From: Methanosarcinaceae archaeon
Lineage (GTDB): Archaea > Halobacteriota > Methanosarcinia > Methanosarcinales > Methanosarcinaceae
DNA: 24,323 nucleotides
Direction of reading: 5' to 3'
Assembly: GCA_028690255.1 (NCBI GenBank)
Contig: JAQVBP010000001.1
Span: 26,181 to 50,503, forward strand
Positions 7,730 to 14,898 of the stretch are shown here, one piece after another. Under the pieces are notes generated by a model, which did no database searches, was not told the DNA's origin, and saw only the letters and a program-made list of their open reading frames with translations. Made by a program: the position numbers and the translations under genes. Within the stretch, counting starts at the first letter, position 1, and each line of letters begins with the position of its first letter.

Positions 7730-7736
7730 GAGATTT

Positions 7737-7776
7737 CCTCGATTTATTTAGATCAAATCATGTAAATATATATATT
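7737..7776 (-). promoter_or_regulatory. Promoter and ribosome-binding site of the 6632-7729 gene
   Basis: On the minus strand an AT-only block AATATATATATTT (about 7763-7776) is a good TATA candidate about 40 bases before the TTG start. GAGG (7737-7740) lies seven bases before the TTG and supports that start. A separate promoter here means the two RHH paralogues need not be one transcript. Confidence 0.5.
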
Positions 7777-7845
7777 TTCGTTAAATTAATTGCGGGCATT
7801 CTGCAAAAAAATAGAGAAGGGTCTGCTTTCTGGCTTTTCCCGGGA

Positions 7846-9000
7846 TCAAGGTTCCTCCCGCAGGGGATAGCCAAAATCGACACCGTCCGCAGACATTGAA
7901 TAGACGGTTTCTTTGAGCCTGGCTACCCTGGACTTTCCGAAATTAAAGATTATCAGGTTAGAGAGGGATTTCACATTGAAGGTGTGCCAGCCCGCCTTGA
8001 AGACATCGGAAAAGAGCCAGACGATTTTAAAAATCAGAGTTTCACTGGAATAACTGTGCCGGATTTTTATGTACTCCTTTCCCACTTCGGTACTCACCTC
8101 CATCTCGTCTGTGAGCTGGGTGACCTCGATGAGCTTTTTGAAAAGCGGGATAAGGTCCTGGAGAGGGACTTCATGAAGGGGGCGGCCTACCCGGTTTTCG
8201 AAGTATTTCCTTATATCAGGTACATCTCCCGCCGCAAAGGCTTCAAAGAGGCCTCTGTCAATGTTTATCCGCTGGTATGAGGAAATCCTGTAAAGCTCGA
8301 TCAGAGTGGTCCAGTACTCCGGTTTCCTTTCGATTTCCCTGTAAGCGGAGTCCCTTGAACCGAAGTGTTTCAGGACTCCGGGAGGGACTTCCCAGGAATC
8401 TTCCTGGATAAATTTCTTAAAATAAACCGTGAGGGAAGCGGCTTTGCGGTACACAGAGTCCACATCGAGCCCCATCCACCGGCCCATGAAGACGGAGACG
8501 GTTTTCACTATAAGTTCCCTGAAGCCAGGGTCTCCTCCGTAAAAATGAAGAGCTCCGCATTCGGGTTCGATTTCTTCCTCTCCTTCGGTCAATGAGACCC
8601 GGATCTTCCAGTCCATGAGCTGGCTCCAATCATTAATATATTTTATGAGGTCCGGGATTGTGTTGACCCTGTAAGGGTTGATCAGCTCGTACACTATATC
8701 GTCATCTATGAGCCTGCCTGAGGCACATTTTACAAGCCAGTTCACGGTTCCCCGGTTCAAAAGCAAGTATTCTCCACTTTTTAAAAGCTTTTTTCTGGTA
8801 TTCATCTCCTTTTCTTTTGTTTTCAGGGCCCCGGCAGCCTCTTCGGGACTGCCGTAACTTTCCAGTGCAAAGCTGGCAAGCTCGATTGCTTCCCTTACCG
8901 CTGCACTCAGGTTTCCCCCGTTTTTATCAAGGAAAGGCTGAAGCTGCTCAAGGTGAACTTCGTCCAGAGAGACATTTTTTCGAATTAGCACAATATTCAA
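7846..9000 (-). CDS. Ribbon-helix-helix protein with duplicated unknown C-terminal domain (paralogue 2)
   Basis: Paralogue of the 6632-7729 product, 384 residues, function unknown. Shared blocks include LIRKNVS, FLDKNGGNLSAAVREAIELASFALES (the RHH-like part, residues about 5-48), the D-D-I-V-x-E-L-x-N-P-Y-R stretch near 100-111, PPGV.K.FG..DSA.REI (206-223), PD-R-KY (261-266) and IRHSYSSE (313-320). Modules about 75-195 and 240-355 look like an internal duplication: PDLIKYIN to VYRKAASLTVYFKK, and QDLIPLFKK to VKSLSNLIIFNF. The TTG at 9000 has no ribosome-binding site. An in-frame GTG at 8991 lies about 24 bases after AT-rich TTTAAAAAA, so a leaderless start there is possible. The C-terminal 25 residues are unique to this copy. 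Confidence 0.72.
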   Translation of the reverse strand: MNIVLIRKNVSLDEVHLEQLQPFLDKNGGNLSAAVREAIELASFALESYGSPEEAAGALKTKEKEMNTRKKLLKSGEYLLLNRGTVNWLVKCASGRLIDDDIVYELINPYRVNTIPDLIKYINDWSQLMDWKIRVSLTEGEEEIEPECGALHFYGGDPGFRELIVKTVSVFMGRWMGLDVDSVYRKAASLTVYFKKFIQEDSWEVPPGVLKHFGSRDSAYREIERKPEYWTTLIELYRISSYQRINIDRGLFEAFAAGDVPDIRKYFENRVGRPLHEVPLQDLIPLFKKLIEVTQLTDEMEVSTEVGKEYIKIRHSYSSETLIFKIVWLFSDVFKAGWHTFNVKSLSNLIIFNFGKSRVARLKETVYSMSADGVDFGYPLREEP

Positions 9001-9344
9001 CTTTTTTTGTTTTTTAAATGGTTAATCTATTTCTCAGGGAATTGAATCGGATGGAGATTTCAAATATATGAATTTAGCATGAACTTGCTGCGTACTTTCA
9101 TTTTTTGTGCCTGGTATTCAAAGAATAACATGTATGTTTTTAATAACAAGTTTGCAAATTTCTTGCTTAATACAACAGATTTGTAAAAATTGAATGTATA
9201 TATATATTTTCATATCTTTATGTATATATTTATACGTTTTATGTACTGTCCCGGATTTTCAGAAAGCCTGATAACCCCGCCAGGGGAACAAAGCAAAGGC
9301 CCGGTACCGTCATTGCTTTAAAGCCCCTCCCTCATTCTATCCTC
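9001..9344. other. AT-rich divergent spacer between the RHH gene and the PUA gene
   Basis: No gene is seen in these 344 bases. A strongly AT block (about 9196-9245, with TGTATATATATATTTT and TATATATTTATAC) contains plus-strand TATA candidates for the PUA gene at 9345. TTTAAAAAA near 9010-9018 on the minus strand may be the promoter of the RHH gene. The short dispersed repeat (9117-9150) sits in the middle. The bases just before 9345 lack a Shine-Dalgarno sequence. Confidence 0.4.
9117..9150. repeat. Short dispersed repeat, copy 2
   Basis: TTCAAAGAATAACATGTA followed by TGTTTTT matches bases 1-34 at about 29 of 34 positions. Homology fades after the T run. It contains the ACATGT palindrome and lies about 120 bases upstream of an RHH gene, so an operator role is conceivable; it could equally be mobile-element debris. 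Confidence 0.55.
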
Positions 9345-9827
9345 ATGTTCCCCGAAGAAGACAGGATTAACAAAATCCGCACGATTGCGGATTATCAGTT
9401 TGGAAAAGGCTCCGGTAAAGAACTCTTTCCCGACGGGGTGAGCTTCAAGATGTCCCGGACCGGCCGCATACGCCAGGTCCTGCACTCAGGAAAACGCATT
9501 GCAACGGCAAGGGCAAAAGACGGGTTTTTTACTCTGAGCCTGGGAGGGGCCGCTACTCTTCACAGAGTCCTGCCCGGAAAAAAGTTCAGGGTCGTTGTCT
9601 GTGAGGATGCGGTTCCCTTTGTGGCCCAGGGTAAAACCGCCTTTGCAAAACATATTGTGGACCTGGACCCCGACCTCCGGGCAGGAGAAGAGGTCCTCCT
9701 GACCGATGAAAACGATAAACTGCTTGCGACCGGGCAGTTACTTTTCTCCCCTTCGGAAGTCCGGGCTCTTGAGAGCGGGCCCGCGGTGGACGTAAGGGTC
9801 GGGATAGATTCGAAAAAGCAGGACTGA
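9345..9827 (+). CDS. Stand-alone PUA-domain protein resembling the archaeosine TGT C-terminus
   Basis: Probably an RNA-binding or RNA-modification protein; the exact role is unknown. Of 160 residues, about 20-78 (GKELFPDG, RTGRIRQVL, KRIATARAKDGFFTLSLGGA) look like the C2 domain that precedes PUA in archaeal tRNA-guanine transglycosylase. Residues 80-150 are a PUA domain: FRVVVCEDAVPFVAQGKTAFAKHI, then LRAGEEVLLTDE, then LLATGQLLFSPSEV. The catalytic TGT barrel is absent, so this is either a free-standing accessory protein or the split C-terminal half of a transglycosylase family member. The ATG at 9345 has no clear ribosome-binding site. The last five codons (SKKQD and TGA) are the founder unit of the 14-bp array downstream. 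Confidence 0.8.
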   Translation: MFPEEDRINKIRTIADYQFGKGSGKELFPDGVSFKMSRTGRIRQVLHSGKRIATARAKDGFFTLSLGGAATLHRVLPGKKFRVVVCEDAVPFVAQGKTAFAKHIVDLDPDLRAGEEVLLTDENDKLLATGQLLFSPSEVRALESGPAVDVRVGIDSKKQD

Positions 9828-10084
9828 AAGAGCGGGCCTGAAAGAGCGGGCCTGAAAGAGCGGGCCTGAAAGAGCGGGCCTGAAAGAGTGGGCCTGAAAG
9901 AGCGGGCCTGGAAAAGTGGGCCTGGAAAAGTGGGCCTGGAAAAGTGGGCCTGGAAAAGTGGGCCTGGAAAAGTGGGCCTGGAAAAGTGGGCCTGGAAAAG
10001 GAAAAGTGGGCCTGAAAGAGCAGGCCTGGAAAAGTGGGCCTGAAAGAGCAGGCCTGGAAAAGTGGGCCTGGAAAAGTGGGCCTG
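9814..10084 (+). repeat. 14-bp minisatellite grown from the stop codon of the PUA gene
   Basis: The last 14 bases of the PUA gene, AAAAGCAGGACTGA, are followed by AAGAGCGGGCCTGA and variants. GGGCCTG (or AGGCCTG) recurs at 9834 and every 14 bases to 9988, then at 10008, 10022 and every 14 bases to 10078: 18 downstream copies. A six-base insertion, GAAAAG, lies before the 10008 copy. The first copies end in TGA; from about 9910 the dominant form is AAAAGTGGGCCTGG, with some later copies reverting to the AAGAGCA form. The period is not a multiple of three, so a frame running across it (three units per 14 codons) is an artefact, not a protein. Confidence 0.9.
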
Positions 10085-10104
10085 GAATTGGAAAGTGGAC
10101 GCTT

Positions 10105-10160
10105 ATATCCCCTGAGCTAAAGACTCAGGGGTTTTACGCTGCATTCTATAAATATCTACA
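10105..10160 (+). mobile_element. IS200/IS605-like palindromic end, copy B, carrying a TATA box
   Basis: Perfect hairpin CCCCTGAG (10109-10116), loop CTAAAGA, CTCAGGGG (10124-10131), followed by TTTTACGCTGCATTCTATAAATATC. The tail resembles those of copies A and D. CTATAAATA (about 10146-10154) is a good archaeal TATA box, predicting transcription starting near 10175-10180, just before the bactofilin-like gene. The element sits directly after the 14-bp minisatellite. The T run after the hairpin could also end transcription coming from the PUA gene. Confidence 0.62.
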
Positions 10161-10205
10161 AAATTGTTTATATGTATTCGACCAATATATGAAGAAGTTA
10201 TTACT

Positions 10206-11558
10206 GTGTCGGGATTTGTATATTCGATAAGTAATCTCCGGCCAGGCAGCAATTATCCTCCGGAGAGTGGGAACATTTCAGAACCGGATCAGTTTCTCAG
10301 AACCCTTTTAATCCCGGACGACACCAGGATCCAGGCAGACAGAATTTTTGTGGACGGCGACGTTATCATAGGAAGCCACGCCAGTCTTGATTACGGCATA
10401 ACCGGAAACATGGTTGTCCTCGGGGAAGGAGTGCACATAGGAGGCGGCTTAAAGGCGGGGAACGATGTCAGGATTGATATGTGGTCCCGGATAGGGAGCA
10501 GCGTTGACGTTGCAAGAAATGCATACCTCGGGGAGTTTACAAAGATTGAGGGGCGGCTTACGGTTAAGGGGGACCTGGACGTCGGAAAAAATGTAAAAAT
10601 CAAAGGCGGGTTTGAGGCAAAAGGCTGGGTCGTTGTCAGAAGCCCCGTACCTGTCATTTTCTTTCTCTACCTCTACATAATGGAGATGATGCGCCTCGGG
10701 AAAGATGAGGAAGTTGAAAAAGCCCTGGAGGAACTCTTCGGATGCTATGAAACCTGTCCTGAAATCGATGAAAAGGTGCTCATAGTTCCCCCGGATGCGA
10801 AAATCTCCATTGAAGTCATTGACGTTCCCGGAAAAGCGGTAATCGGGAACAGGTGTATGTTAACAGGAAATATCCATGCGGATTCCCTTGAAATTGGGGA
10901 AGACCTTACCCTGCAGGGGAGCCTCCATTCCGGGGGAAAAACCACAATCGGAGACAGGGCCACAGTCCACGGGAACCTGTATTCTGGAGGGCAGGTCCGC
11001 ATAGGAAAAGACAGCTATATCATCGGGGAAATTAAAGCCAACTCCGTTTTTCTCCACGAAAGTTCGAAAGTGGAGGGCAGGATAAAAGCCCCGTTCGGGG
11101 TCACTTTTCTTCGGGACCGGGAGATTGATGAGCCCGGAAAAGCCCGCAATGTTTTCAGCCTTTCTGAATCAGGGGCCGAAACCGGCGAGGAAATTTCCGT
11201 AACTGAGGCTGTGGCGGGGCTGAAGGCAGAAGTAGATGATATTTCGGAAGAGATTTCAGGAGAGTTTTTGGAAGACCGGGCTGTACAACCGATGGAAATT
11301 ATTGAAATCGAAACTCTCCTGAGCTCAGGGACGGAAACCTCCCGGGTGGAAACCCGGGGCCCTGATGCCCCTGGCATGGACGCAACCCGGGTTTCAGAAA
11401 AATCTGCTTCGGGCCTGCGTACCCCGGGAATAATCCGGAAAGGGGGCGGGAACCTGAGCCCCGGAAAAATCAGGAACTATTCAGGAAGCAGGAACCGCAG
11501 GAGAAGGTTAAGCAAGAAAAAGAAGCCAGGGCCTGTAAAAGTATTTCAGATCAAATAA
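10206..11558 (+). CDS. Bactofilin-like / polymer-forming beta-helix protein
   Basis: About 450 residues. Two stretches of short hydrophobic-Gly repeats typical of a right-handed beta-helix (IFVDGDVIIGSHASLDYGITGNMVVLG-like rungs, residues 45-140, and AVIGNRCMLTGNIHADSLEIGEDL-like rungs, residues 210-300) resemble polymer-forming bactofilin-type proteins. Between them, residues about 147-165 form a hydrophobic segment (VPVIFFLYLYIMEMM) that could bind membrane. The last 150 residues are acidic and disordered, ending in a very basic tail (RNRRRRLSKKKKPG). Start choice: GTG at 10206. An in-frame ATG at 10164 lies ahead of the transcription start predicted from the TATA box at about 10146, so I prefer GTG; neither has a clear ribosome-binding site. 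A cytoskeletal or envelope-scaffold role is inference. Confidence 0.72.
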   Translation: MSGFVYSISNLRPGSNYPPESGNISEPDQFLRTLLIPDDTRIQADRIFVDGDVIIGSHASLDYGITGNMVVLGEGVHIGGGLKAGNDVRIDMWSRIGSSVDVARNAYLGEFTKIEGRLTVKGDLDVGKNVKIKGGFEAKGWVVVRSPVPVIFFLYLYIMEMMRLGKDEEVEKALEELFGCYETCPEIDEKVLIVPPDAKISIEVIDVPGKAVIGNRCMLTGNIHADSLEIGEDLTLQGSLHSGGKTTIGDRATVHGNLYSGGQVRIGKDSYIIGEIKANSVFLHESSKVEGRIKAPFGVTFLRDREIDEPGKARNVFSLSESGAETGEEISVTEAVAGLKAEVDDISEEISGEFLEDRAVQPMEIIEIETLLSSGTETSRVETRGPDAPGMDATRVSEKSASGLRTPGIIRKGGGNLSPGKIRNYSGSRNRRRRLSKKKKPGPVKVFQIK

Positions 11559-11917
11559 GCGGACCCGGCCGTGATGTGCCCGGAGTCTTAAAAGCCTGGT
11601 ACTGCGATTCCAAAATATTACCATAAATCCGGACTTTGATTTCGTGGGCGCAGATCAGCAAAGACGATATTAACTTTCATGGGGGTACAGTCAACTCAAT
11701 CACCTATTTTTTAAAGGTTGGCCCGGGGAAAAAACAGGCCGGAAAAATCCGGAGCAGCTCGGGAAAGCATACTTTTTAATATACGGGCCGTATTTAACAA
11801 AATTCAGGAGTACTTATTTTTACCTTACAGACTTTCCATATAAGCTGTATATTTCTTACAGCCTTTAAGTTAAAATCAGCAAACTCCCAGAAAAAAAACC
11901 TCAGAAAAGGTGTTCAC
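11559..11917. promoter_or_regulatory. argD upstream region with two TATA candidates and a palindrome
   Basis: There is no gene in these 359 bases. TTTTTAATATA (about 11773-11783) runs straight into ATACGG-G-CCGTAT (11781-11793), a six-base-arm palindrome placed where an operator could block the promoter. A second TATA candidate, CCATATAAG (about 11836-11844), would give a leader of about 50 bases. AAAAGGTG (about 11905-11912) is the ribosome-binding site and supports the TTG start of argD. Amino-acid-responsive control is plausible but unproven. Confidence 0.45.
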
Positions 11918-13096
11918 TTGAAAGAAAATATCCCGGACCCCAAATCAAAATACGACGACGTCGTCGAAAAAGACTCTAAATGCGTGATGCAGACTTACGG
12001 GCGCCAGCCCCTCGTGCTTTCAAAAGGAAGAGGAGCAGTTGTCCGGGACGTTTTCGGCAGGGAGTACATCGACTGCGTGGCAGGAATTGCCGTAAATAAC
12101 GTCGGGCACTGTCACCCGAAGGTCACGGAGGCGTTGAAGGCCCAGGCCGGGGAGCTGATTCATGTCTCAAACCTCTACTACACCGAGGTCCAGGCCGAAC
12201 TGGCCTGCGAACTGGTCTCCGTAACAGGAATGGAGCGTGTCTTTTTCTGCAATTCCGGAGCCGAGGCCATGGAAGCCGCAATGAAACTTGCGCGGGCAAG
12301 GACCGGAAAAAGCGGGTTTATCGCGGCCGAACATTCCTTCCACGGAAGGACCATAGGGGCCCTTTCCGTAACCTACAAAAGTGTCTACAGAAGCCCCTTC
12401 GAGCCTCCTGTGAGTACGGACACGAGCTTTGTCCCCTACTCCGACGCCGGGGCCATACGGGAAAGCATTAACAAAAACACGGCGGCCGTGGTCCTCGAAC
12501 CTATCCAGGGGGAAGGCGGGGTAAACGTGCCTGACCCTGATTACCTCAAAGAGGTCAGGGAAATCTGCGACGAGACCGATACCCTTCTGATCTTTGACGA
12601 GGTGCAGACGGGTTTTGGAAGGACCGGGAAATGGTTCTGCAAGGAACACTTCGGAGCCGAACCCGACATCATGAGCATGGCAAAGGCAATCGGAGGGGGC
12701 TTTCCCATGGGTGCGATCGCAGCAAGAGACGGGCTGAGCTTTGAGAGGAGCGAGCACGCCTCTACCTTCGGAGGAGGACCTCTGGCCTCTGCTGCGGCTC
12801 TTGCCTCGATCAGGGTTATCAGGGAGGAAAAACTCCCGGAAAGGGCCGTGGAAACCGGGGCCTACTTTATGGAAAAACTCCGGAATATGGACAGGGACGA
12901 TGTCGTCGAAGTCCGCGGGAAAGGGCTTATGATCGGGGTGGAAATAGCTTACCCCTGCGGGAAGTTCGTGGACTACGCAAGGGAAAACGGGGTGCTCGTA
13001 AACTGCACCTCGGACTCGGTCCTCCGCCTGGTGCCCCCGCTTGTCATCACAAAAGAACAGATCGATACGGTAGTTGGTGTCCTTGAGCAGGCCTGA
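11918..13096 (+). CDS. argD: Acetylornithine aminotransferase (class III PLP enzyme)
   Basis: Converts N-acetylglutamate semialdehyde to N-acetylornithine in arginine synthesis, using PLP and glutamate. The 392 residues show the class III order: NNVGHCHPKV (60-69), FFCNSGAEAMEAAMKLAR (109-126) for PLP phosphate binding, HSFHGRTIGALS (139-150), EPIQGEGGVNVP (194-205), IFDEVQTGFGRTGKWF (225-240), and MAKAIGGGFPMGA with the PLP lysine at 256, then STFGGGPLASAAAL. The start is TTG with AGGTG upstream. It overlaps hisC by about 20 bases. Such enzymes can also act on succinyldiaminopimelate, so a second role in lysine synthesis cannot be excluded; the partner hisC argues only for an amino-acid operon. 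Confidence 0.93.
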   Translation: MKENIPDPKSKYDDVVEKDSKCVMQTYGRQPLVLSKGRGAVVRDVFGREYIDCVAGIAVNNVGHCHPKVTEALKAQAGELIHVSNLYYTEVQAELACELVSVTGMERVFFCNSGAEAMEAAMKLARARTGKSGFIAAEHSFHGRTIGALSVTYKSVYRSPFEPPVSTDTSFVPYSDAGAIRESINKNTAAVVLEPIQGEGGVNVPDPDYLKEVREICDETDTLLIFDEVQTGFGRTGKWFCKEHFGAEPDIMSMAKAIGGGFPMGAIAARDGLSFERSEHASTFGGGPLASAAALASIRVIREEKLPERAVETGAYFMEKLRNMDRDDVVEVRGKGLMIGVEIAYPCGKFVDYARENGVLVNCTSDSVLRLVPPLVITKEQIDTVVGVLEQA

Positions 13097-14174
13097 ACTT
13101 ATTAAAAAAGAGATTTTCTCGATTGCGGAATACGTGCCAGGAAAGTCAATAGAGGAAATCTCAGAAGGCTACGGGCTTGACCCTGCAACGATCATCAAGC
13201 TCGGCTCAAACGAAAACCCGCTCGGGCCTTCCCCGGCAGCCGTTGCGGCTCTCATCCGGGAAGCCCCCCGGGCAAACCTCTACCCTTCGGCCGACGCCCG
13301 GGAACTGAGAGTGGCCCTCTCAAAATACACGGGGCTTCCGGTCTCAAACATCGTGGCCGCGGGCCCGGGTATGGACGGACTCCTGGACGGGCTTTGCAGG
13401 CTCCTTATAGAAAAAGGGGACGAGGTAATAATCCCGACCCCGACCTTTGCCTATTACGAACTCCCGGCCCGGGCCTGCGGAGGAAAAGCGGTATTCGTAG
13501 CACGGGAAGCCGACTATTCCGTGGACCCTGAAAAAGTCCTTGCCCTGGAGTCCGAACGCACGAAACTGATCTTCCTCTGCTCCCCCAACAACCCGTCCGG
13601 AAACACGCTTCCCGAAAAGGACCTGCGCCTGATCCTTGAAAAGACAAAGGCCCTTGTCTTTGTGGACGAAGCCTACGTGGAGTTTTCTGACCGGAACTTT
13701 GCCTCCCTCGTCCCTGAGTACGACAACCTTATCGTGGGCAGGACCTTTTCCAAGGTCTTCGGACTCGCAGGGCTCCGCCTGGGCTACGGGCTCATGCCGG
13801 AATGGCTGCTGCGCGAGTACATGAGAGCGGCAACTCCGTTCAACGTAAGTCTCCCGGCTCTGAAAGCCGGGATTGCGGCCCTTTCGGACAAAGAGCACCT
13901 TCAAAAAAGCATTGAGATGGCCCGGGAAGGCAGAAAAGTCCTCGGGGATACCCTCCCGTTTAAGGTCTATCCTTCCCAGGCAAACTTTGTGCTTGTGGAC
14001 GTTTTTCCCCTGAAGTCAAAAGCAGTAGTTGAAGCTCTCCTGAAAAAGGGCATCATAGTCCGCAGTTGCGACTCTTTCAGGGATGCGGGAGATTCCCTTA
14101 TCCGGGTAACGGTGGGAACGCCCGAACAGAACGAAAAGGTAATTGAGGCTTTCGGGGTTGTAAAGAGACTGTAA
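13077..14174 (+). CDS. hisC: Histidinol-phosphate aminotransferase (class I/II PLP enzyme)
   Basis: Transfers an amino group from glutamate to imidazole-acetol phosphate in histidine synthesis. Numbered from TTG 13074: LGSNENPLGPSP (43-54), RANLYPSADARELR (66-79), FLCSPNNPSG (167-176), FVDEAYVEFSD (196-206), and GRTFSKVFGLAGLRLGYG (222-239) with PLP Lys227; a C-terminal Arg in SLIRVTVGTPEQNE binds the substrate carboxylate or phosphate. Length is about 365 residues, normal for the family. Start is uncertain: TTG 13074, GTG 13077 and TTG 13083 are all in frame and lie inside the end of argD. I chose GTG as the stronger codon. The overlap implies translational coupling. The usual GxGSDE of HisC reads GPGMDGLLD here, a mild departure. 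Confidence 0.9.
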   Translation: MSLSRPELIKKEIFSIAEYVPGKSIEEISEGYGLDPATIIKLGSNENPLGPSPAAVAALIREAPRANLYPSADARELRVALSKYTGLPVSNIVAAGPGMDGLLDGLCRLLIEKGDEVIIPTPTFAYYELPARACGGKAVFVAREADYSVDPEKVLALESERTKLIFLCSPNNPSGNTLPEKDLRLILEKTKALVFVDEAYVEFSDRNFASLVPEYDNLIVGRTFSKVFGLAGLRLGYGLMPEWLLREYMRAATPFNVSLPALKAGIAALSDKEHLQKSIEMAREGRKVLGDTLPFKVYPSQANFVLVDVFPLKSKAVVEALLKKGIIVRSCDSFRDAGDSLIRVTVGTPEQNEKVIEAFGVVKRL

Positions 14175-14290
14175 CCTGCGTGACAAAATCGGCAAAAATA
14201 AGACGAGGGCCGGGTATTTTTCCGGTCCTGGTAATTTTCTATTTCCTCTTACTTGGTCCGCAAGCTCTCTTTAAAATTTTATCAATCTCT

Positions 14291-14653
14291 TCACAACTCT
14301 TCTATTTCTTCTATTTTCATAAGCGGATAGTCCAGTTCAGGTTCGTACTGCATTCCCACCTTCACCCTTACCTGACCGTACTTGACCTTTATACTGACTT
14401 TCAGCATGGGGCCCTGGAGTTCCGTGTAGCCGAATTCCCCGTTAAGTCTGTCCCCGAGCATTTCCCTGTCAATGGAAACCGAGATGTCCTCCACAAAGGG
14501 CTGGACCGAGATGCTTTCCTGGATGGCTTTTTCAAGGCTTGCTGCGGTTTTCAGGTTCACGGGGGAACCCGTAAACTGGTGGTATAAAGCACCTAGCTTT
14601 ATGCCGGCTTCAAAGAGGGCGTTGTCTCTGTCGCTTACTATTTCTTTACTCAA
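14291..14653 (-). CDS. mptD: Archaeal dihydroneopterin aldolase (MptD family)
   Basis: Likely cleaves 7,8-dihydroneopterin to 6-hydroxymethyl-dihydropterin and glycolaldehyde in methanopterin synthesis. At 120 residues it matches the archaeal MptD (former DUF372) family, which is unrelated in sequence to bacterial FolB. Diagnostic stretches are ALFEAGIKLGALYHQFTG (12-29), with Glu15 and Tyr24 among the conserved polar residues, then a Gln-rich helix, YTELQGPMLKVSIKVKYGQVRVKVGMQYEPELDYPL-like strands to the end, and an acidic C-terminus. The start is TTG with GGAGG eight bases upstream (14662-14667, minus strand). It converges on hisC. Its upstream region carries a six-copy 10-bp repeat, so its leader or promoter is unusual. 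The family call is good; I have not checked individual active-site residues. Confidence 0.85.
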   Translation of the reverse strand: MSKEIVSDRDNALFEAGIKLGALYHQFTGSPVNLKTAASLEKAIQESISVQPFVEDISVSIDREMLGDRLNGEFGYTELQGPMLKVSIKVKYGQVRVKVGMQYEPELDYPLMKIEEIEEL

Positions 14654-14700
14654 GTGGAATTTCCTCCTGAAAGGTTGAAATGAAAACTGGTATCAAAAAT

Positions 14701-14760
14701 TGGTATGAATTGGTATGAATTGGTATGAATTGGTATGAATTGGTATGAATTGGTATGAAT
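14701..14760. repeat. Six perfect copies of the 10-bp unit TGGTATGAAT
   Basis: Six identical tandem decamers, with a broken copy (TGGTATCAAAAAT) at 14688-14700 and a diverged one (TGGTTGATAC) at 14761-14770. The period equals about one turn of B-DNA, so every unit faces the same side of the helix. The array begins about 47 bases upstream of the mptD start and lies on its leader or promoter side. Confidence 0.92.
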
Positions 14761-14898
14761 TGGTTGATACGGAATGGTTGATCTGAGAAAAAATAAGACG
14801 GAAAAATGAAACGTTTGAAAACTCAAAAATTATTCCATGCGTCTTCGGTTAAGGGGGAATCATGATAAATTGCCCGCTCATTTGCAAAAATTTTATAT

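Noticed and set aside
9834..10084. CRISPR-like array
   Set aside because: Repeats are 14 bp and directly adjacent, with no unique spacers; no cas genes are present.
9916..10230. Plus-strand frame with GLEKWAWKSGPGK repeats
   Set aside because: The 14-residue peptide period is exactly three 14-bp minisatellite units. All three frames repeat equally, and the frame then runs through the IS605-like palindrome. It is an artefact of the array.
14180..14587. Plus-strand frame after hisC
   Set aside because: It lies mostly antisense to mptD, begins within a T-rich termination region and has no family resemblance.
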